In this document: in pieces, positions 16,145-24,764 of the stretch
Layout of the letters: each line of letters starts with the position of its first letter
Numbering within the stretch: the first letter of the stretch is position 1
NCBI RefSeq assembly: GCF_035918095.1
Contig: NZ_CP109137.1
Location: 4,466,001-4,530,000, forward strand
Length of the DNA: 64,000 bases
From: Streptomyces sp. NBC_01750
GTDB taxonomy: Bacteria > Actinomycetota > Actinomycetes > Streptomycetales > Streptomycetaceae
Reading direction: 5' to 3'
Notes under the pieces: model-generated
The model's database searches: none
Told to the model about the DNA's origin: nothing
The model's input: only the letters and a program-made list of their open reading frames with translations
Translations under genes and position numbers: made by a program

Positions 16145-18850
16145 CTAATTCCCGGATCCGCCTCCGATGAAGCCTCCGTTGCCGTTGGTTCCTGGTGGTG
16201 TCGTCGACGGACTTGTCGAAGGCGTCCCGGTGGGTCCGCCGTTGGCTCCGCCCTTGCCGTTGCCGCCGCCATTGGCGCCACCCGCGGCGCCACACGTCCA
16301 GTCCTGCCAGGGATCACACGACTGGCTCGGGTCGGGAGAGCCGGACGGCGAGCTCGACGGCGAGCTCGACGGCGTCGAGGACGGGGTGCTGGACGGCGTG
16401 GTCGACGGCGTCGGAGCCGGGCTGGAGGCGCCCCCGCCCCAGACGGCCTCACCGATGGGCTCGGGGTCGGGGAAGCCCTCGGGGTTCGTGTTCTTGAGCG
16501 CGTCCTTCATGTACGTCTGCCAGATCTCGGAGGGGAAGGACGCTCCGTGGATCTTGTCCTGGCCCCCGGTGCCGTACATCTCCAGGAACTTTCGCTTCTT
16601 GTTCTTCTCGTTGTCGTCGAGCCGGTACATGTCGATGGCGGTCGACAGCTGCGGCGTGTAGCCGACGAACCAGGCCGACTTGTTGCCGTCGGTCGTACCG
16701 GTCTTGCCGGCGACCTGCCGGCCGGGGAGCCGGGCGTTCTTGCCGGTGCCCTCGGGCTCGTCGACGACAGACCTGAGCACGTCGGTCACATTGCTCGCGA
16801 CGGCCGTGGAGAAGGCCTGCTTGGTCCTGTCCTCGTGCTCGTAGACCGTCGTGGCCTCATGCTCGACCTTTCTGACGGAGAACGGCTCACGCTGCTTGCC
16901 GTTGGCCGCGAACGTCGAGTAGGCGCCGGCCATGCGGATGGCGCTGGGGGAGGAAATACCGATCGAGAACGACGGGACGTTCGACTTGGACAAGGAGGAC
17001 TCGAGCAGGCCGGCCTTCACCGCCGCCTCTCTGACCTCCGGGATACCGATGTCCATGCCCAGCTGCACGAAGGGCGAGTTGGCGGAGTGGACCATGGCTT
17101 CACGCAAGGTGATGTTCTTGTACGACTCACCGCCGTCGTTGGTCTGCAGCCACTCCTCTCCCTTCTCGTTCGTCCAGATGGAACCGTCGTATTTCTTGAT
17201 CTTGAGCTTGTTCTTGCCGTTGTAGACGCTCTTGTCGGGATCGACTTTCTTGCGGTACTCCGGCGTCTGGTCCTCGGGCTCCCTGGGATCACGCACGCCG
17301 GTTTCCATCGCGGCCGCCAGGACGAACGGCTTGAAGGTCGATCCGACCTGGGCACCGGTCTCGTTGGCGTTGTTGGTGAAGTGCCTGGTCGCGTCGTCGC
17401 CGCCGTAGATGGCAGCGATCGCGCCGGTCTTCGGGTTGACCGAGGCGCCGCCGAACTGCACAAAAGTGTCCGTGTCCGGGCGCTTCTTGGGCTTGATGTT
17501 GGCGTCCTGGACCTTCTTGACCGCGGCCTTCAGCTTTTCGACCTTGTCCTTCTCGAAGGTCGTGTGAATCTCGTAGCCGCCCTTCGCGAGGTCGTCGGCG
17601 TCGATGCCCCGGTCGTTGTTGTTGAGGAAGTTGGACTTGGCAAGGTCCACCAGGTAGCCGACCTGCCCGCTCAGCTGGGCGTTCTTCTTGATCGGATCGG
17701 TCTTCGGGAGCTTTGTGAACGTGGCCCGCTTGGCGGCAGGGAGATGGCCGTCCTTGACCATCTCGTCGAGGATCCAGTTCCAGCGCTCGGTGGCGCGGGC
17801 CGTGTTGGCCTGGGGCGTCGCCGCAGGGTCGATGTCCACAGCGCCGGCCGGGTCGTAGTAGGTGGCGCCCTTGAGGAGCGAGGCCAGGAACGCGCACTGC
17901 CCGGCGTTCAGATCCTTGGCATTCGTGCCGTAGTACGTGCGGGCGGCGGCCTGGATACCGTAGGCGCCGCGTCCGTAGTACGAGGTGTTCAGATAGCCGG
18001 CCATGATCTCCGGCTTGTCCAGTTCGGTTCCGACCTTTATGGAGATGAACAGCTCCTTGAACTTACGGTTCAAGGTCTGGGACTGGTCGCCGAGCCGTGC
18101 GTTCTTCACATACTGCTGGGTGATGGTGGAACCACCCTGGGTCTGCCCGCCCTTGGCCATGTTCACCAGGGCTCGGCCGATACCCATCGGGTCGATGCCG
18201 GAGTCGGTCTTGAACGTCTTGTTCTCCGCCGAGATCACCGCGTTCTGCATGTCCTCGGGGATCTGCGCGATCGGGACGATCTGCCGGTTGATCTCACCGC
18301 CGGTGGCGGCCATCTGAGTGTCGTCCGCCCAGTAGTAGACGTTGTTCTGCGCCTCGGCCGTCTTGTTCGGGTCCGGAACCCCCACCATCGCGTACGCGAT
18401 GGTGGCGGCGGCCATCAGACTGCCGACGAAGCCCAGGCACAGCCCGGTGACGAGCTTCCACGACGGCATCCACCGCCGCCATCCGTACTTGTTGTGGCGC
18501 GGGTAGTCGATCAACCGCTTCTTGGACGGCCGCCCACCGCGGCCGGGACCGTCATGGCCCCCGCCACCGCCACCGCCACCGCCGCCGCGTCGGCCGCCAC
18601 CGCGACCTCCGTGGCCGGCGCCCACGCCTTCTTCCACGCGCCGGCGACCACCGCCGTTGCGCTGGGCGGCTCGGCGGGCTTCGGCGCGGCCGGTGTACGG
18701 ACGCTCCTCGCCATACGAGGCGGAAGGGGAGCCTGACGTGGTACCCCGGTTCGGGGCTGCGCGGCGGCCAGCGGGCGGCTGGGCGGCGCGCCGGGCCCCG
18801 GCTCGTCCGCCACCCGGCTGCTGCGGCGGTTTGCGACGGTGCTCGCTCAT
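16145..18850 (-). CDS. Class A penicillin-binding protein (bifunctional)
   Basis: 901 residues that polymerise and crosslink peptidoglycan at the outer membrane face. The disordered N-terminus (1-128) is rich in Gly/Arg/Pro, with a run of about ten Gly. One transmembrane helix covers about 132-158. The GT51 transglycosylase follows, with catalytic Glu209 in SAENKTF and GGSTITQQYVKNA. The transpeptidase has SxxK in GSTFKPF, SxN in SANSPF and KTG in GKTGTTDG. The C-terminal tail is a Ser/Thr/Pro then Gly/Asn-rich linker of about 100 residues. GAGGAG lies upstream of the ATG. It is one of several PBP1-type enzymes expected in Streptomyces. Confidence 0.93.
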   Translation of the reverse strand: MSEHRRKPPQQPGGGRAGARRAAQPPAGRRAAPNRGTTSGSPSASYGEERPYTGRAEARRAAQRNGGGRRRVEEGVGAGHGGRGGGRRGGGGGGGGGGHDGPGRGGRPSKKRLIDYPRHNKYGWRRWMPSWKLVTGLCLGFVGSLMAAATIAYAMVGVPDPNKTAEAQNNVYYWADDTQMAATGGEINRQIVPIAQIPEDMQNAVISAENKTFKTDSGIDPMGIGRALVNMAKGGQTQGGSTITQQYVKNARLGDQSQTLNRKFKELFISIKVGTELDKPEIMAGYLNTSYYGRGAYGIQAAARTYYGTNAKDLNAGQCAFLASLLKGATYYDPAGAVDIDPAATPQANTARATERWNWILDEMVKDGHLPAAKRATFTKLPKTDPIKKNAQLSGQVGYLVDLAKSNFLNNNDRGIDADDLAKGGYEIHTTFEKDKVEKLKAAVKKVQDANIKPKKRPDTDTFVQFGGASVNPKTGAIAAIYGGDDATRHFTNNANETGAQVGSTFKPFVLAAAMETGVRDPREPEDQTPEYRKKVDPDKSVYNGKNKLKIKKYDGSIWTNEKGEEWLQTNDGGESYKNITLREAMVHSANSPFVQLGMDIGIPEVREAAVKAGLLESSLSKSNVPSFSIGISSPSAIRMAGAYSTFAANGKQREPFSVRKVEHEATTVYEHEDRTKQAFSTAVASNVTDVLRSVVDEPEGTGKNARLPGRQVAGKTGTTDGNKSAWFVGYTPQLSTAIDMYRLDDNEKNKKRKFLEMYGTGGQDKIHGASFPSEIWQTYMKDALKNTNPEGFPDPEPIGEAVWGGGASSPAPTPSTTPSSTPSSTPSSSPSSSPSGSPDPSQSCDPWQDWTCGAAGGANGGGNGKGGANGGPTGTPSTSPSTTPPGTNGNGGFIGGGSGN

Positions 18851-19117
18851 CGAACGACTACTCCTCGGGCAGGCGAGACGCCTGGAAGCGGCAGTTGAGT
18901 TCCGGTCCCCCCGAAATGGATACGGACCAGTTCCGCAAGGAACTCATCCGCTGTGCATCCACGCCAAGGACGCTCACAGGCGTCACATGGTTCCCGGCGG
19001 TCTGCATGCCGCACAGACTACGCACGGTCGAAACCCACCTAGCGCCAAAATTCACTCCAAATCAGGCAAATCGACTCCTGTGAATTGACGATGTGACGCC
19101 GTTCACCATGACCCCTC
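18851..19117. other. Intergenic region between PBP gene and padR
   Basis: The divergent spacer between the PBP start (18850) and the padR promoter. No coding potential was recognised on either strand, and no RNA gene was seen. It presumably holds the leftward PBP promoter, which I could not pinpoint. Confidence 0.5.
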
Positions 19118-19146
19118 TTGTCGCAACAGCAACGTCGTTCTATCGT
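19118..19146 (+). promoter_or_regulatory. Candidate promoter of padR
   Basis: TTGTCG (19118-19123) and TATCGT (19141-19146) are spaced by 17 bp. The -10 overlaps the left edge of a perfect 33-bp palindrome, the geometry expected for an autorepressed promoter. Confidence 0.5.
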
Positions 19147-19176
19147 GCTGATGTATCGACTCGATACATCAGCACG
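19144..19176. promoter_or_regulatory. Perfect 16-1-16 palindrome, probable PadR operator
   Basis: Two 16-base arms match exactly around a single central C at 19160. Inside lies ATGT (19151-19154) and ACAT (19166-19169), the half-sites known for PadR operators, although the classical spacing is 8 bp and here it is 11. It sits 34 bp before the padR start, overlapping the -10. Autoregulation is inferred. Confidence 0.7.
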
Positions 19177-19210
19177 ACATAAGAGGACCGACATGGCGAG
19201 GGAGGCGACG

Positions 19211-19927
19211 ATGAGCAGGCGCTCCGGCATCCTCGAGTTCGCCGTGCTCGGTCTTCTCCGTGAGGCCCCGATGCACGGATATGAGCTGCGGAAACGGCTC
19301 AATACCTCACTGGGGATCTTCCGGGCCTTCAGCTACGGGACCCTCTACCCCTGCCTCAAGACGCTGGTCGCCAACGGCTGGTTGATCGAGGAGCCGGGAA
19401 GCGCTCCTGAGGACGCCCTCGCCGCATCACTCGCAGGGCGTCGCGCCAAGATCGTCTATCGGTTGACCGCGGAAGGTAAGGAGCACTTCGAGGAGCTGCT
19501 CTCGCACACCGGCCCGGACACCTGGGAGGACGAGCACTTCGCAGCTCGCTTCGCCTTCTTCGGGCAGACGGAGCGCGAGGTGCGGATGCGGGTGCTCGAG
19601 GGCCGTCGCAGCCGGCTGGAGGAGCGTCTGGAGAAGATGAGCGCCTCCCTGGCTCGTACCCGCGAGCGCCTCGACGACTACACGCTTGAGCTGCAGCGCC
19701 ATGGAATGGAGTCCGTGGAGCGCGAAGTGCGCTGGCTGAACGAGCTCATCGAGAGCGAGCGATCGGGGCGGGAACGGCGACAGCCCTCACCCGAGAACTC
19801 TGCTCAGCAGGACAACACACCTGGAGCGACGGGCGGCCTGCCCCGGCACAGGGGTGCCGAGTCGTCCGGGGGCATGTCCCCAGGATCCTCCACCCCGCCG
19901 GATCCGTCCGACGACACCGCCAAGTGA
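19211..19927 (+). CDS. PadR family transcriptional regulator
   Basis: 238 residues from the ATG at 19211 (GGGAGGCG upstream; an alternative ATG lies 18 bp earlier). The winged helix is clear: [20 protein letters not shown], then [20 protein letters not shown] and the wing [18 protein letters not shown]. The C-terminal half (about 95-180) is a long helical region, [20 protein letters not shown], suited to dimerisation. The last 50 residues are Pro/Ser/Gly-rich and probably disordered. It is 58 bp upstream of inositol-phosphate synthase. Regulation of that gene is plausible but not shown. Confidence 0.9.
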   Translation: MSRRSGILEFAVLGLLREAPMHGYELRKRLNTSLGIFRAFSYGTLYPCLKTLVANGWLIEEPGSAPEDALAASLAGRRAKIVYRLTAEGKEHFEELLSHTGPDTWEDEHFAARFAFFGQTEREVRMRVLEGRRSRLEERLEKMSASLARTRERLDDYTLELQRHGMESVEREVRWLNELIESERSGRERRQPSPENSAQQDNTPGATGGLPRHRGAESSGGMSPGSSTPPDPSDDTAK

Positions 19928-19985
19928 AGCTCTGCGATCCGCAGGGTTTCATCGGAATACCGAGATCACACAGGGAGCAACCGGA

Positions 19986-21068
19986 ATGGGTTCGGTTCGT
20001 GTAGCCATCGTCGGCGTGGGCAACTGCGCCGCCTCGCTGGTGCAGGGCGTCGAGTTCTACAAGGACGCCGACCCGGCCGGCAAGGTGCCGGGTCTGATGC
20101 ACGTCCAGTTCGGCGACTATCACGTCTCTGACGTCGAGTTCGTTGCCGCCTTCGACGTGGACGCCAAGAAGGTCGGCCTCGACCTGGCGGACGCCATCGG
20201 CGCCAGTGAGAACAACACCATCAAGATCTGCGACGTGCCGAACTCGGGCGTCACCGTGCAGCGTGGTCACACCTACGACGGCCTGGGCAAGTACTACCGC
20301 CAGACCATCGAGGAGTCGGCCGAGGCTCCGGTGGACATCGTCCAGACCCTCAAGGACAAGCAGGTCGACGTCCTGGTCTGCTACCTGCCCGTCGGTTCCG
20401 AGGACGCTGCGAAGTACTACGCGCAGTGCGCCATCGACGCCAAGGTCGGCTTCGTCAACGCTCTCCCGGTCTTCATCGCCGGCACCAAGGAGTGGGCGGA
20501 CAAGTTCACCGAGGCCGGCGTACCGATCGTCGGCGACGACATCAAGTCGCAGGTCGGTGCCACCATCACGCACCGCGTCATGGCGAAGCTCTTCGAGGAC
20601 CGGGGCGTTGTCCTGGACCGCACGATGCAGCTGAACGTCGGCGGCAACATGGACTTCAAGAACATGCTCGAGCGTGAGCGCCTGGAGTCCAAGAAGATCT
20701 CCAAGACGCAGGCCGTCACCTCGCAGATCCGCGACCGCGATATGGGCGCGGACAACGTCCACATCGGTCCTTCGGACTACGTGGCCTGGCTGGACGACCG
20801 CAAGTGGGCCTACGTCCGACTCGAGGGCCGTGCCTTCGGCGAGGTCCCGCTGAACCTCGAGTACAAGCTTGAGGTCTGGGACTCCCCGAACTCCGCGGGC
20901 ATCATCATCGACGCCGTCCGCGCCGCGAAGATCGCCATGGACCGCGGCATCGGCGGCCCGATCCTCTCCGCGTCCTCGTACTTCATGAAGTCCCCGCCGG
21001 TCCAGTACTTCGACGACGAGGCTCGCGAGAACGTCGAGAAGTTCATCAAGGGCGAGGTCGAGCGCTAA
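19986..21068 (+). CDS. ino1: Inositol-3-phosphate synthase
   Basis: 360 residues converting glucose-6-phosphate to 1L-myo-inositol-1-phosphate, feeding mycothiol and phosphatidylinositol. The NAD-binding start is [20 protein letters not shown]. Further conserved parts are [12 protein letters not shown], with family motifs [27 protein letters not shown] and [10 protein letters not shown]. Length and motifs fit the actinobacterial short form. The ATG at 19986 follows AGGGAGCAACC. It lies behind padR and ends in a very strong terminator. Confidence 0.95.
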   Translation: MGSVRVAIVGVGNCAASLVQGVEFYKDADPAGKVPGLMHVQFGDYHVSDVEFVAAFDVDAKKVGLDLADAIGASENNTIKICDVPNSGVTVQRGHTYDGLGKYYRQTIEESAEAPVDIVQTLKDKQVDVLVCYLPVGSEDAAKYYAQCAIDAKVGFVNALPVFIAGTKEWADKFTEAGVPIVGDDIKSQVGATITHRVMAKLFEDRGVVLDRTMQLNVGGNMDFKNMLERERLESKKISKTQAVTSQIRDRDMGADNVHIGPSDYVAWLDDRKWAYVRLEGRAFGEVPLNLEYKLEVWDSPNSAGIIIDAVRAAKIAMDRGIGGPILSASSYFMKSPPVQYFDDEARENVEKFIKGEVER

Positions 21069-21086
21069 GCGTCCGTCCTGCTCAAC

Positions 21087-21127
21087 CGCGGAGGGTCCCC
21101 GGGTAATCCGCCCGGGGACCCTCCGCG
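21087..21127 (+). terminator. Terminator after ino1
   Basis: A perfect 17-bp stem (21087-21103 with 21111-21127) around a 7-nt loop starts 19 bp after the ino1 stop. No long T-tract is present, typical of high-GC terminators. Confidence 0.8.
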
Positions 21128-21145
21128 TATGTGACGCTTGCTCGC

Positions 21146-22414
21146 ATGCCTGTCGTACGTGATCTGCGCGTACTCCTGCGCCTGAATGACTTCCGCCGGC
21201 TGCTGACGGTCCGGCTGCTCTCCCAGTCGGCCGACGGCGTCTACCAGGTGGCGCTCACCGCGTATGTGGTCTTCTCCCCGGAGAGACAGACCTCCCCGGC
21301 CGCGATCGCCTCCGCCATGGCCGTGCTGCTCCTGCCGTACTCCCTGATCGGCCCCTTCGCCGGCGTCCTGCTCGACCGCTGGCAGCGCCGTCAGATCCTC
21401 CTGTACGGGAATCTGCTGCGGGCCCTGCTGGCCAGCAGCACCGCACTGTTGATTCTGGCCCCGGCGCCCGACTGGCTCTTCTACGCCTCGGCCCTGTCCG
21501 TCACAGCGGTCAACCGCTTTGTGCTGGCCGGCCTCTCTGCCGCGCTGCCCCGTGTGGTCGACGCCGACCGGCTCGTCATGGCGAACTCTCTCTCGCCCAC
21601 GGCCGGCACCCTCGCCGCGACCGCGGGTGGCGGACTCGCCTTCGCGGTACGGCTGGTGTCCGAGGACTCCGATGCCGCGGTGGTGCTGCTCGGCTCTGCC
21701 CTATACCTCTGCTCGGCACTGGCCTCGCTCCGGATGGCACGTGAACTGCTGGGCCCTGAGCAAGAGTTGGTACAGCCGCGGCTGGCTGCCGTGCTGGCGT
21801 CAACGGCTCATGGTCTCGTAGCCGGACTGCGGCATCTCTCCGAGCGGCGCAGGGCAGCCCGTGTGCTGGCCGCGATGACGCTGATGCGCTTCTGCTACGG
21901 CGCGCTGACGGTGATGGTGCTGATGCTCTGCCGGTACGCCTGGTCCGACACGGAGTCTGACGGACTTGCGCTGCTCGGTCTGGCCATCGGCATCTCGGGG
22001 GCGGGATTCTTCGCGGCGGCGGTGCTGACTCCGTGGGCGGTCGGCCGGGTCGGTCAGTGCGGATGGATGGTGTGGTGCGCGGGGGCGGCTGCCGTTCTCG
22101 AACCGGCGCTGGGGCTGCCGTTCGCCCCTGTACCGATACTGATCGCCGCGTTCGTCCTGGGGCTCATCACTCAAGGCGCAAAGATTTCGACGGACACCGT
22201 GGTGCAGACATCCGTGGACGACGCCTATCGCGGCAGGATCTTCTCCCTCTATGACGTGCTGTTCAACGTCGCCTTCGTGGGCGCCGCGGGAGTCGCCGCG
22301 CTGATGCTGCCCCCTGACGGCCGGTCGGTTCCCCTGGTCGTCGTGGTCGCGTTCATTTACGCGGTTGTCGCGGTAGCCATGGCCCGTTGGAGCCGTGTTG
22401 GCGCGGTGATATAG
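21146..22414 (+). CDS. MFS transporter (BCR/EntS-like)
   Basis: 422 residues from the ATG at 21146, with 12 predicted helices. The N-terminus LRLNDFRRLLTVRLLSQSAD followed by GVYQVALTAYVVFSP is typical of the MFS_3-like EntS/Bcr group, as is the loop GVLLDRWQRRQILLYGNLLR. It starts just 18 bp after the ino1 terminator. A GTG 15 bp upstream is also in frame. The substrate is unknown. The LppU-like gene follows in the same direction. Confidence 0.87.
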   Translation: MPVVRDLRVLLRLNDFRRLLTVRLLSQSADGVYQVALTAYVVFSPERQTSPAAIASAMAVLLLPYSLIGPFAGVLLDRWQRRQILLYGNLLRALLASSTALLILAPAPDWLFYASALSVTAVNRFVLAGLSAALPRVVDADRLVMANSLSPTAGTLAATAGGGLAFAVRLVSEDSDAAVVLLGSALYLCSALASLRMARELLGPEQELVQPRLAAVLASTAHGLVAGLRHLSERRRAARVLAAMTLMRFCYGALTVMVLMLCRYAWSDTESDGLALLGLAIGISGAGFFAAAVLTPWAVGRVGQCGWMVWCAGAAAVLEPALGLPFAPVPILIAAFVLGLITQGAKISTDTVVQTSVDDAYRGRIFSLYDVLFNVAFVGAAGVAALMLPPDGRSVPLVVVVAFIYAVVAVAMARWSRVGAVI

Positions 22415-22464
22415 CGTGCCCGCGTCAAACAAACGATCACAAGCGTTCACGGGGGACTACCCGC

Positions 22465-23034
22465 ATGACTTATCCGCCGCAGCAGGGCTCAGGCGCGTAT
22501 GGACACCCTGCCCCGCACGCACAGCAACCTCAGCAGCCATACCCGCCGCAGCCCGGCTACGGATATCCGCAGCAGCAACAGCAGCCCTACCCGCAGCAGC
22601 CTCAGCCGGGCTACGGCCACCCTCAGCAGCAGGGACAGCCTTACCCTCCGCAGCAGCAGTGGGGCGCCCCGCCGCCCCCGGCGCCCTCGTCCAGTGGCGG
22701 CGGTCTCGGCGCCAAGACCATCCTGAAGATCATCGTGGCCGTCATAGCCCTGATCGTCTTTGCGGTCGTCTACTTCATGAGCCAGGACGACGCCGACAAG
22801 GCGGAAGCCGGCGACTGCATGAAGAACAGCGGATCCACGGCCAGCGCCGATCTTGAGGTCGTGGACTGCGGCGACTCCAAGGCCGCCTACAAGGTCGTCG
22901 AGGTCCTCCCCAACACGACGGACACGACCCGCTGCAAGGGCAAGTCCGACTCCAGCTATGTCGAGCAGACACGCGGGGGAAGGCGCAGCTCGGGCACCCG
23001 ATTCGTGCTCTGCCTGAACGAGATCAAGAAGTAA
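22465..23034 (+). CDS. LppU/SCO3897 family membrane-anchored protein
   Basis: 189 residues starting MTYPPQQGSGAYG. Residues 1-80 are a Pro/Gln/Tyr/Gly-rich cytoplasmic tail with repeated YPPQ/YPQQ units. One membrane helix (about 88-112, ILKIIVAVIALIVFAVVYFM) leads to a small extracytoplasmic domain. That domain carries four Cys in GDCMKNSG, VVDCGDSKA, TRCKGKSD and FVLCLNEIKK, probably two disulphides, as in the LppU/SCO3897 family. The function is not known. It ends 5 bp before the 48-bp parS palindrome. Confidence 0.85.
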   Translation: MTYPPQQGSGAYGHPAPHAQQPQQPYPPQPGYGYPQQQQQPYPQQPQPGYGHPQQQGQPYPPQQQWGAPPPPAPSSSGGGLGAKTILKIIVAVIALIVFAVVYFMSQDDADKAEAGDCMKNSGSTASADLEVVDCGDSKAAYKVVEVLPNTTDTTRCKGKSDSSYVEQTRGGRRSSGTRFVLCLNEIKK

Positions 23035-23038
23035 CCAC

Positions 23039-23086
23039 ATACGCCGAGGGGCGGTGTTTCACGTGAAACACCGCCCCTCGGCGTAT
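23039..23086. promoter_or_regulatory. parS: 48-bp perfect palindrome with parS at its centre
   Basis: Every base of 23039-23062 is complementary to 23063-23086. The centre TGTTTCACGTGAAACA (23055-23070) is a full parS site. The outer arms are GC-rich, so the RNA form could also terminate transcription of the LppU-like gene. Confidence 0.9.
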
Positions 23087-23087
23087 C

Positions 23088-23127
23088 GAAACGGCGCCAT
23101 GTTTCACGTGAAACATGGCGCCGTTTC
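23088..23127. promoter_or_regulatory. parS: 40-bp perfect palindrome with parS at its centre
   Basis: Only one base separates it from the preceding 48-bp palindrome. The arms 23088-23107 and 23108-23127 match perfectly, and the centre TGTTTCACGTGAAACA is at 23100-23115. Its right end runs into the stop codon of cca at 23126, so it can act as the cca terminator. Confidence 0.9.
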
Positions 23128-24583
23128 ACGCTCCGTCCTGGGCCGCCCACCATTCCTTCAGCGCCGCGACCGCAGCATCATGCCCCATGGGCCCGTTCTC
23201 CAGCCTCAGCTCCAGCAGGAACGCATACGCCTTGCCGATCACCGGCCCGGGACCCACGCCCAGGATCTCCTGGATCTGATTGCCGTCCAGATCGGGCCTG
23301 ATGGCATCCAGCTCCTCCTGCTCCTGAAGCTGCGCGATGCGCTGCTCCAGCCCGTCGTAGGCCCGGGAGAGAGCGCTCGCCTTGCGCTTGTTGCGCGTGG
23401 TGCAATCCGAACGGGTCAGCTTGTGCAACCGGGTCAGCAGCGGCCCCGCATCACGTACGTACCGCCGCACCGCCGAGTCGGTCCACTCGCCGGCCCCGTA
23501 CCCATGGAAGCGCAGATGCAGCTCGACCAGCCGCGAGACGTCCTTGACCATGTCGTTGGAGTACTTGAGCGCAGTCATCCGCTTCTTGGTCATCTTCGCG
23601 CCCACCACCTCGTGGTGATGGAAGGAGACCCGGCCGTCCTGCTCGAAGCGCCGCGTCCGCGGCTTTCCGATGTCATGGAAGAGCGCTGCCAACCTCAGCA
23701 CGAGGTCCGGGCCGTCCTCCTCCAGTTCGATGGCCTGTTCCAGGACGATCAGGGAGTGCTCGTACACATCCTTGTGCCGATGGTGCTCGTCGCTCTCCAG
23801 ACGCAACGAAGGCAGTTCGGGCAGCACATGGTCCGCGAGGCCGGTGTCGACGAGCAGCGCCAGCCCTTCGCGCGGATACGCGCAAAGGATCAGCTTGTTC
23901 AGCTCTTCGCGCACCCGTTCGGCGGAGACGATCTCAATGCGCTCCGACATCGCCTTCATCGCGGCCACGACCTCGGGCGCCACCTCGAAGTCCAACTGCG
24001 CGGCGAAACGCGCAGCCCGCATCATGCGCAGCGGGTCGTCGGAGAATGACTCCTCGGGCGTACCGGGGGTTCGCAGGACACGCGCGGCGAGATCCTCCAG
24101 ACCGCCGTGCGGATCGATGAACTCCTTCTCCGGCAGCGCCACGGCCATCGCGTTCACAGTGAAATCGCGGCGTACGAGGTCTTCCTCGATCGAATCGCCG
24201 TAGGAAACCTCAGGCTTCCGCGAGGTCCTGTCGTACGCCTCCGAGCGGTAAGTGGTGACCTCGATCTGGTAGCCGTCCTTCTGGCAGCCGACCGTACCGA
24301 AGGCGATCCCGACCTCCCAGACCGAGTCCGCCCACGGACGGACGATCTTCAGTACGTCCTCGGGACGGGCGTCCGTCGTGAAGTCCAGGTCATTGCCGAG
24401 CCGGCCGAGCAGTGCGTCCCGGACCGAGCCGCCGACCAGGGCAAGGCTGAACCCGGCCTCCTGGAAGCGGCGGGCCAGGTCGTCGGCGACAGGGGACACC
24501 CGCAGCAGTTCACTCACCGCGCGGCGTTGCACCTGGCTCAGTGCAGTGGGGTCAGTGGGGTTGTCTTCATTGGCGTTCGGCAC
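23126..24583 (-). CDS. cca: CCA tRNA nucleotidyltransferase
   Basis: 485 residues that add or repair the 3' CCA of tRNA. The class II head motif is ALVGGSVRDALLGRLGNDLD with the metal-binding DLDF. The template-like segment is RRDFTVNAMAV and the RDPLRMMRAARFAAQL-like neck follows. A C-terminal HD domain shows ALFHDIGKPRTR and FHHHEVVGAKM, as in actinobacterial long forms. It starts with GTG at 24583 (VPNANEDN). It is divergent from the DUF6049 gene and converges on the LppU-like gene with twin parS palindromes between. Only some tRNA genes here encode CCA, so it is needed. Confidence 0.94.
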   Translation of the reverse strand: MPNANEDNPTDPTALSQVQRRAVSELLRVSPVADDLARRFQEAGFSLALVGGSVRDALLGRLGNDLDFTTDARPEDVLKIVRPWADSVWEVGIAFGTVGCQKDGYQIEVTTYRSEAYDRTSRKPEVSYGDSIEEDLVRRDFTVNAMAVALPEKEFIDPHGGLEDLAARVLRTPGTPEESFSDDPLRMMRAARFAAQLDFEVAPEVVAAMKAMSERIEIVSAERVREELNKLILCAYPREGLALLVDTGLADHVLPELPSLRLESDEHHRHKDVYEHSLIVLEQAIELEEDGPDLVLRLAALFHDIGKPRTRRFEQDGRVSFHHHEVVGAKMTKKRMTALKYSNDMVKDVSRLVELHLRFHGYGAGEWTDSAVRRYVRDAGPLLTRLHKLTRSDCTTRNKRKASALSRAYDGLEQRIAQLQEQEELDAIRPDLDGNQIQEILGVGPGPVIGKAYAFLLELRLENGPMGHDAAVAALKEWWAAQDGA

Positions 24584-24764
24584 AACAGAAAAGGGTACGT
24601 GCCCGGGCCGACCGGAGCGCCCCTGTTTTCGGAGGCACCGGAAGCACCCTTGCGATCATGTGGGGCACTCCGCGGCACTTCGGAGCCGCGCACCTCGTTA
24701 CCATGCGTGGACGCAGGAACCGAGAAGCACCAGAGGCACCAGACGACGAGGGACGGGCGAGCGC

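Noticed and set aside
15497..18736. A 1079-residue plus-strand open frame
   Set aside because: It is the antisense of the class A PBP gene, which has clear catalytic motifs; the antisense translation is Val/Arg/Gly/Asp-rich shadow sequence.
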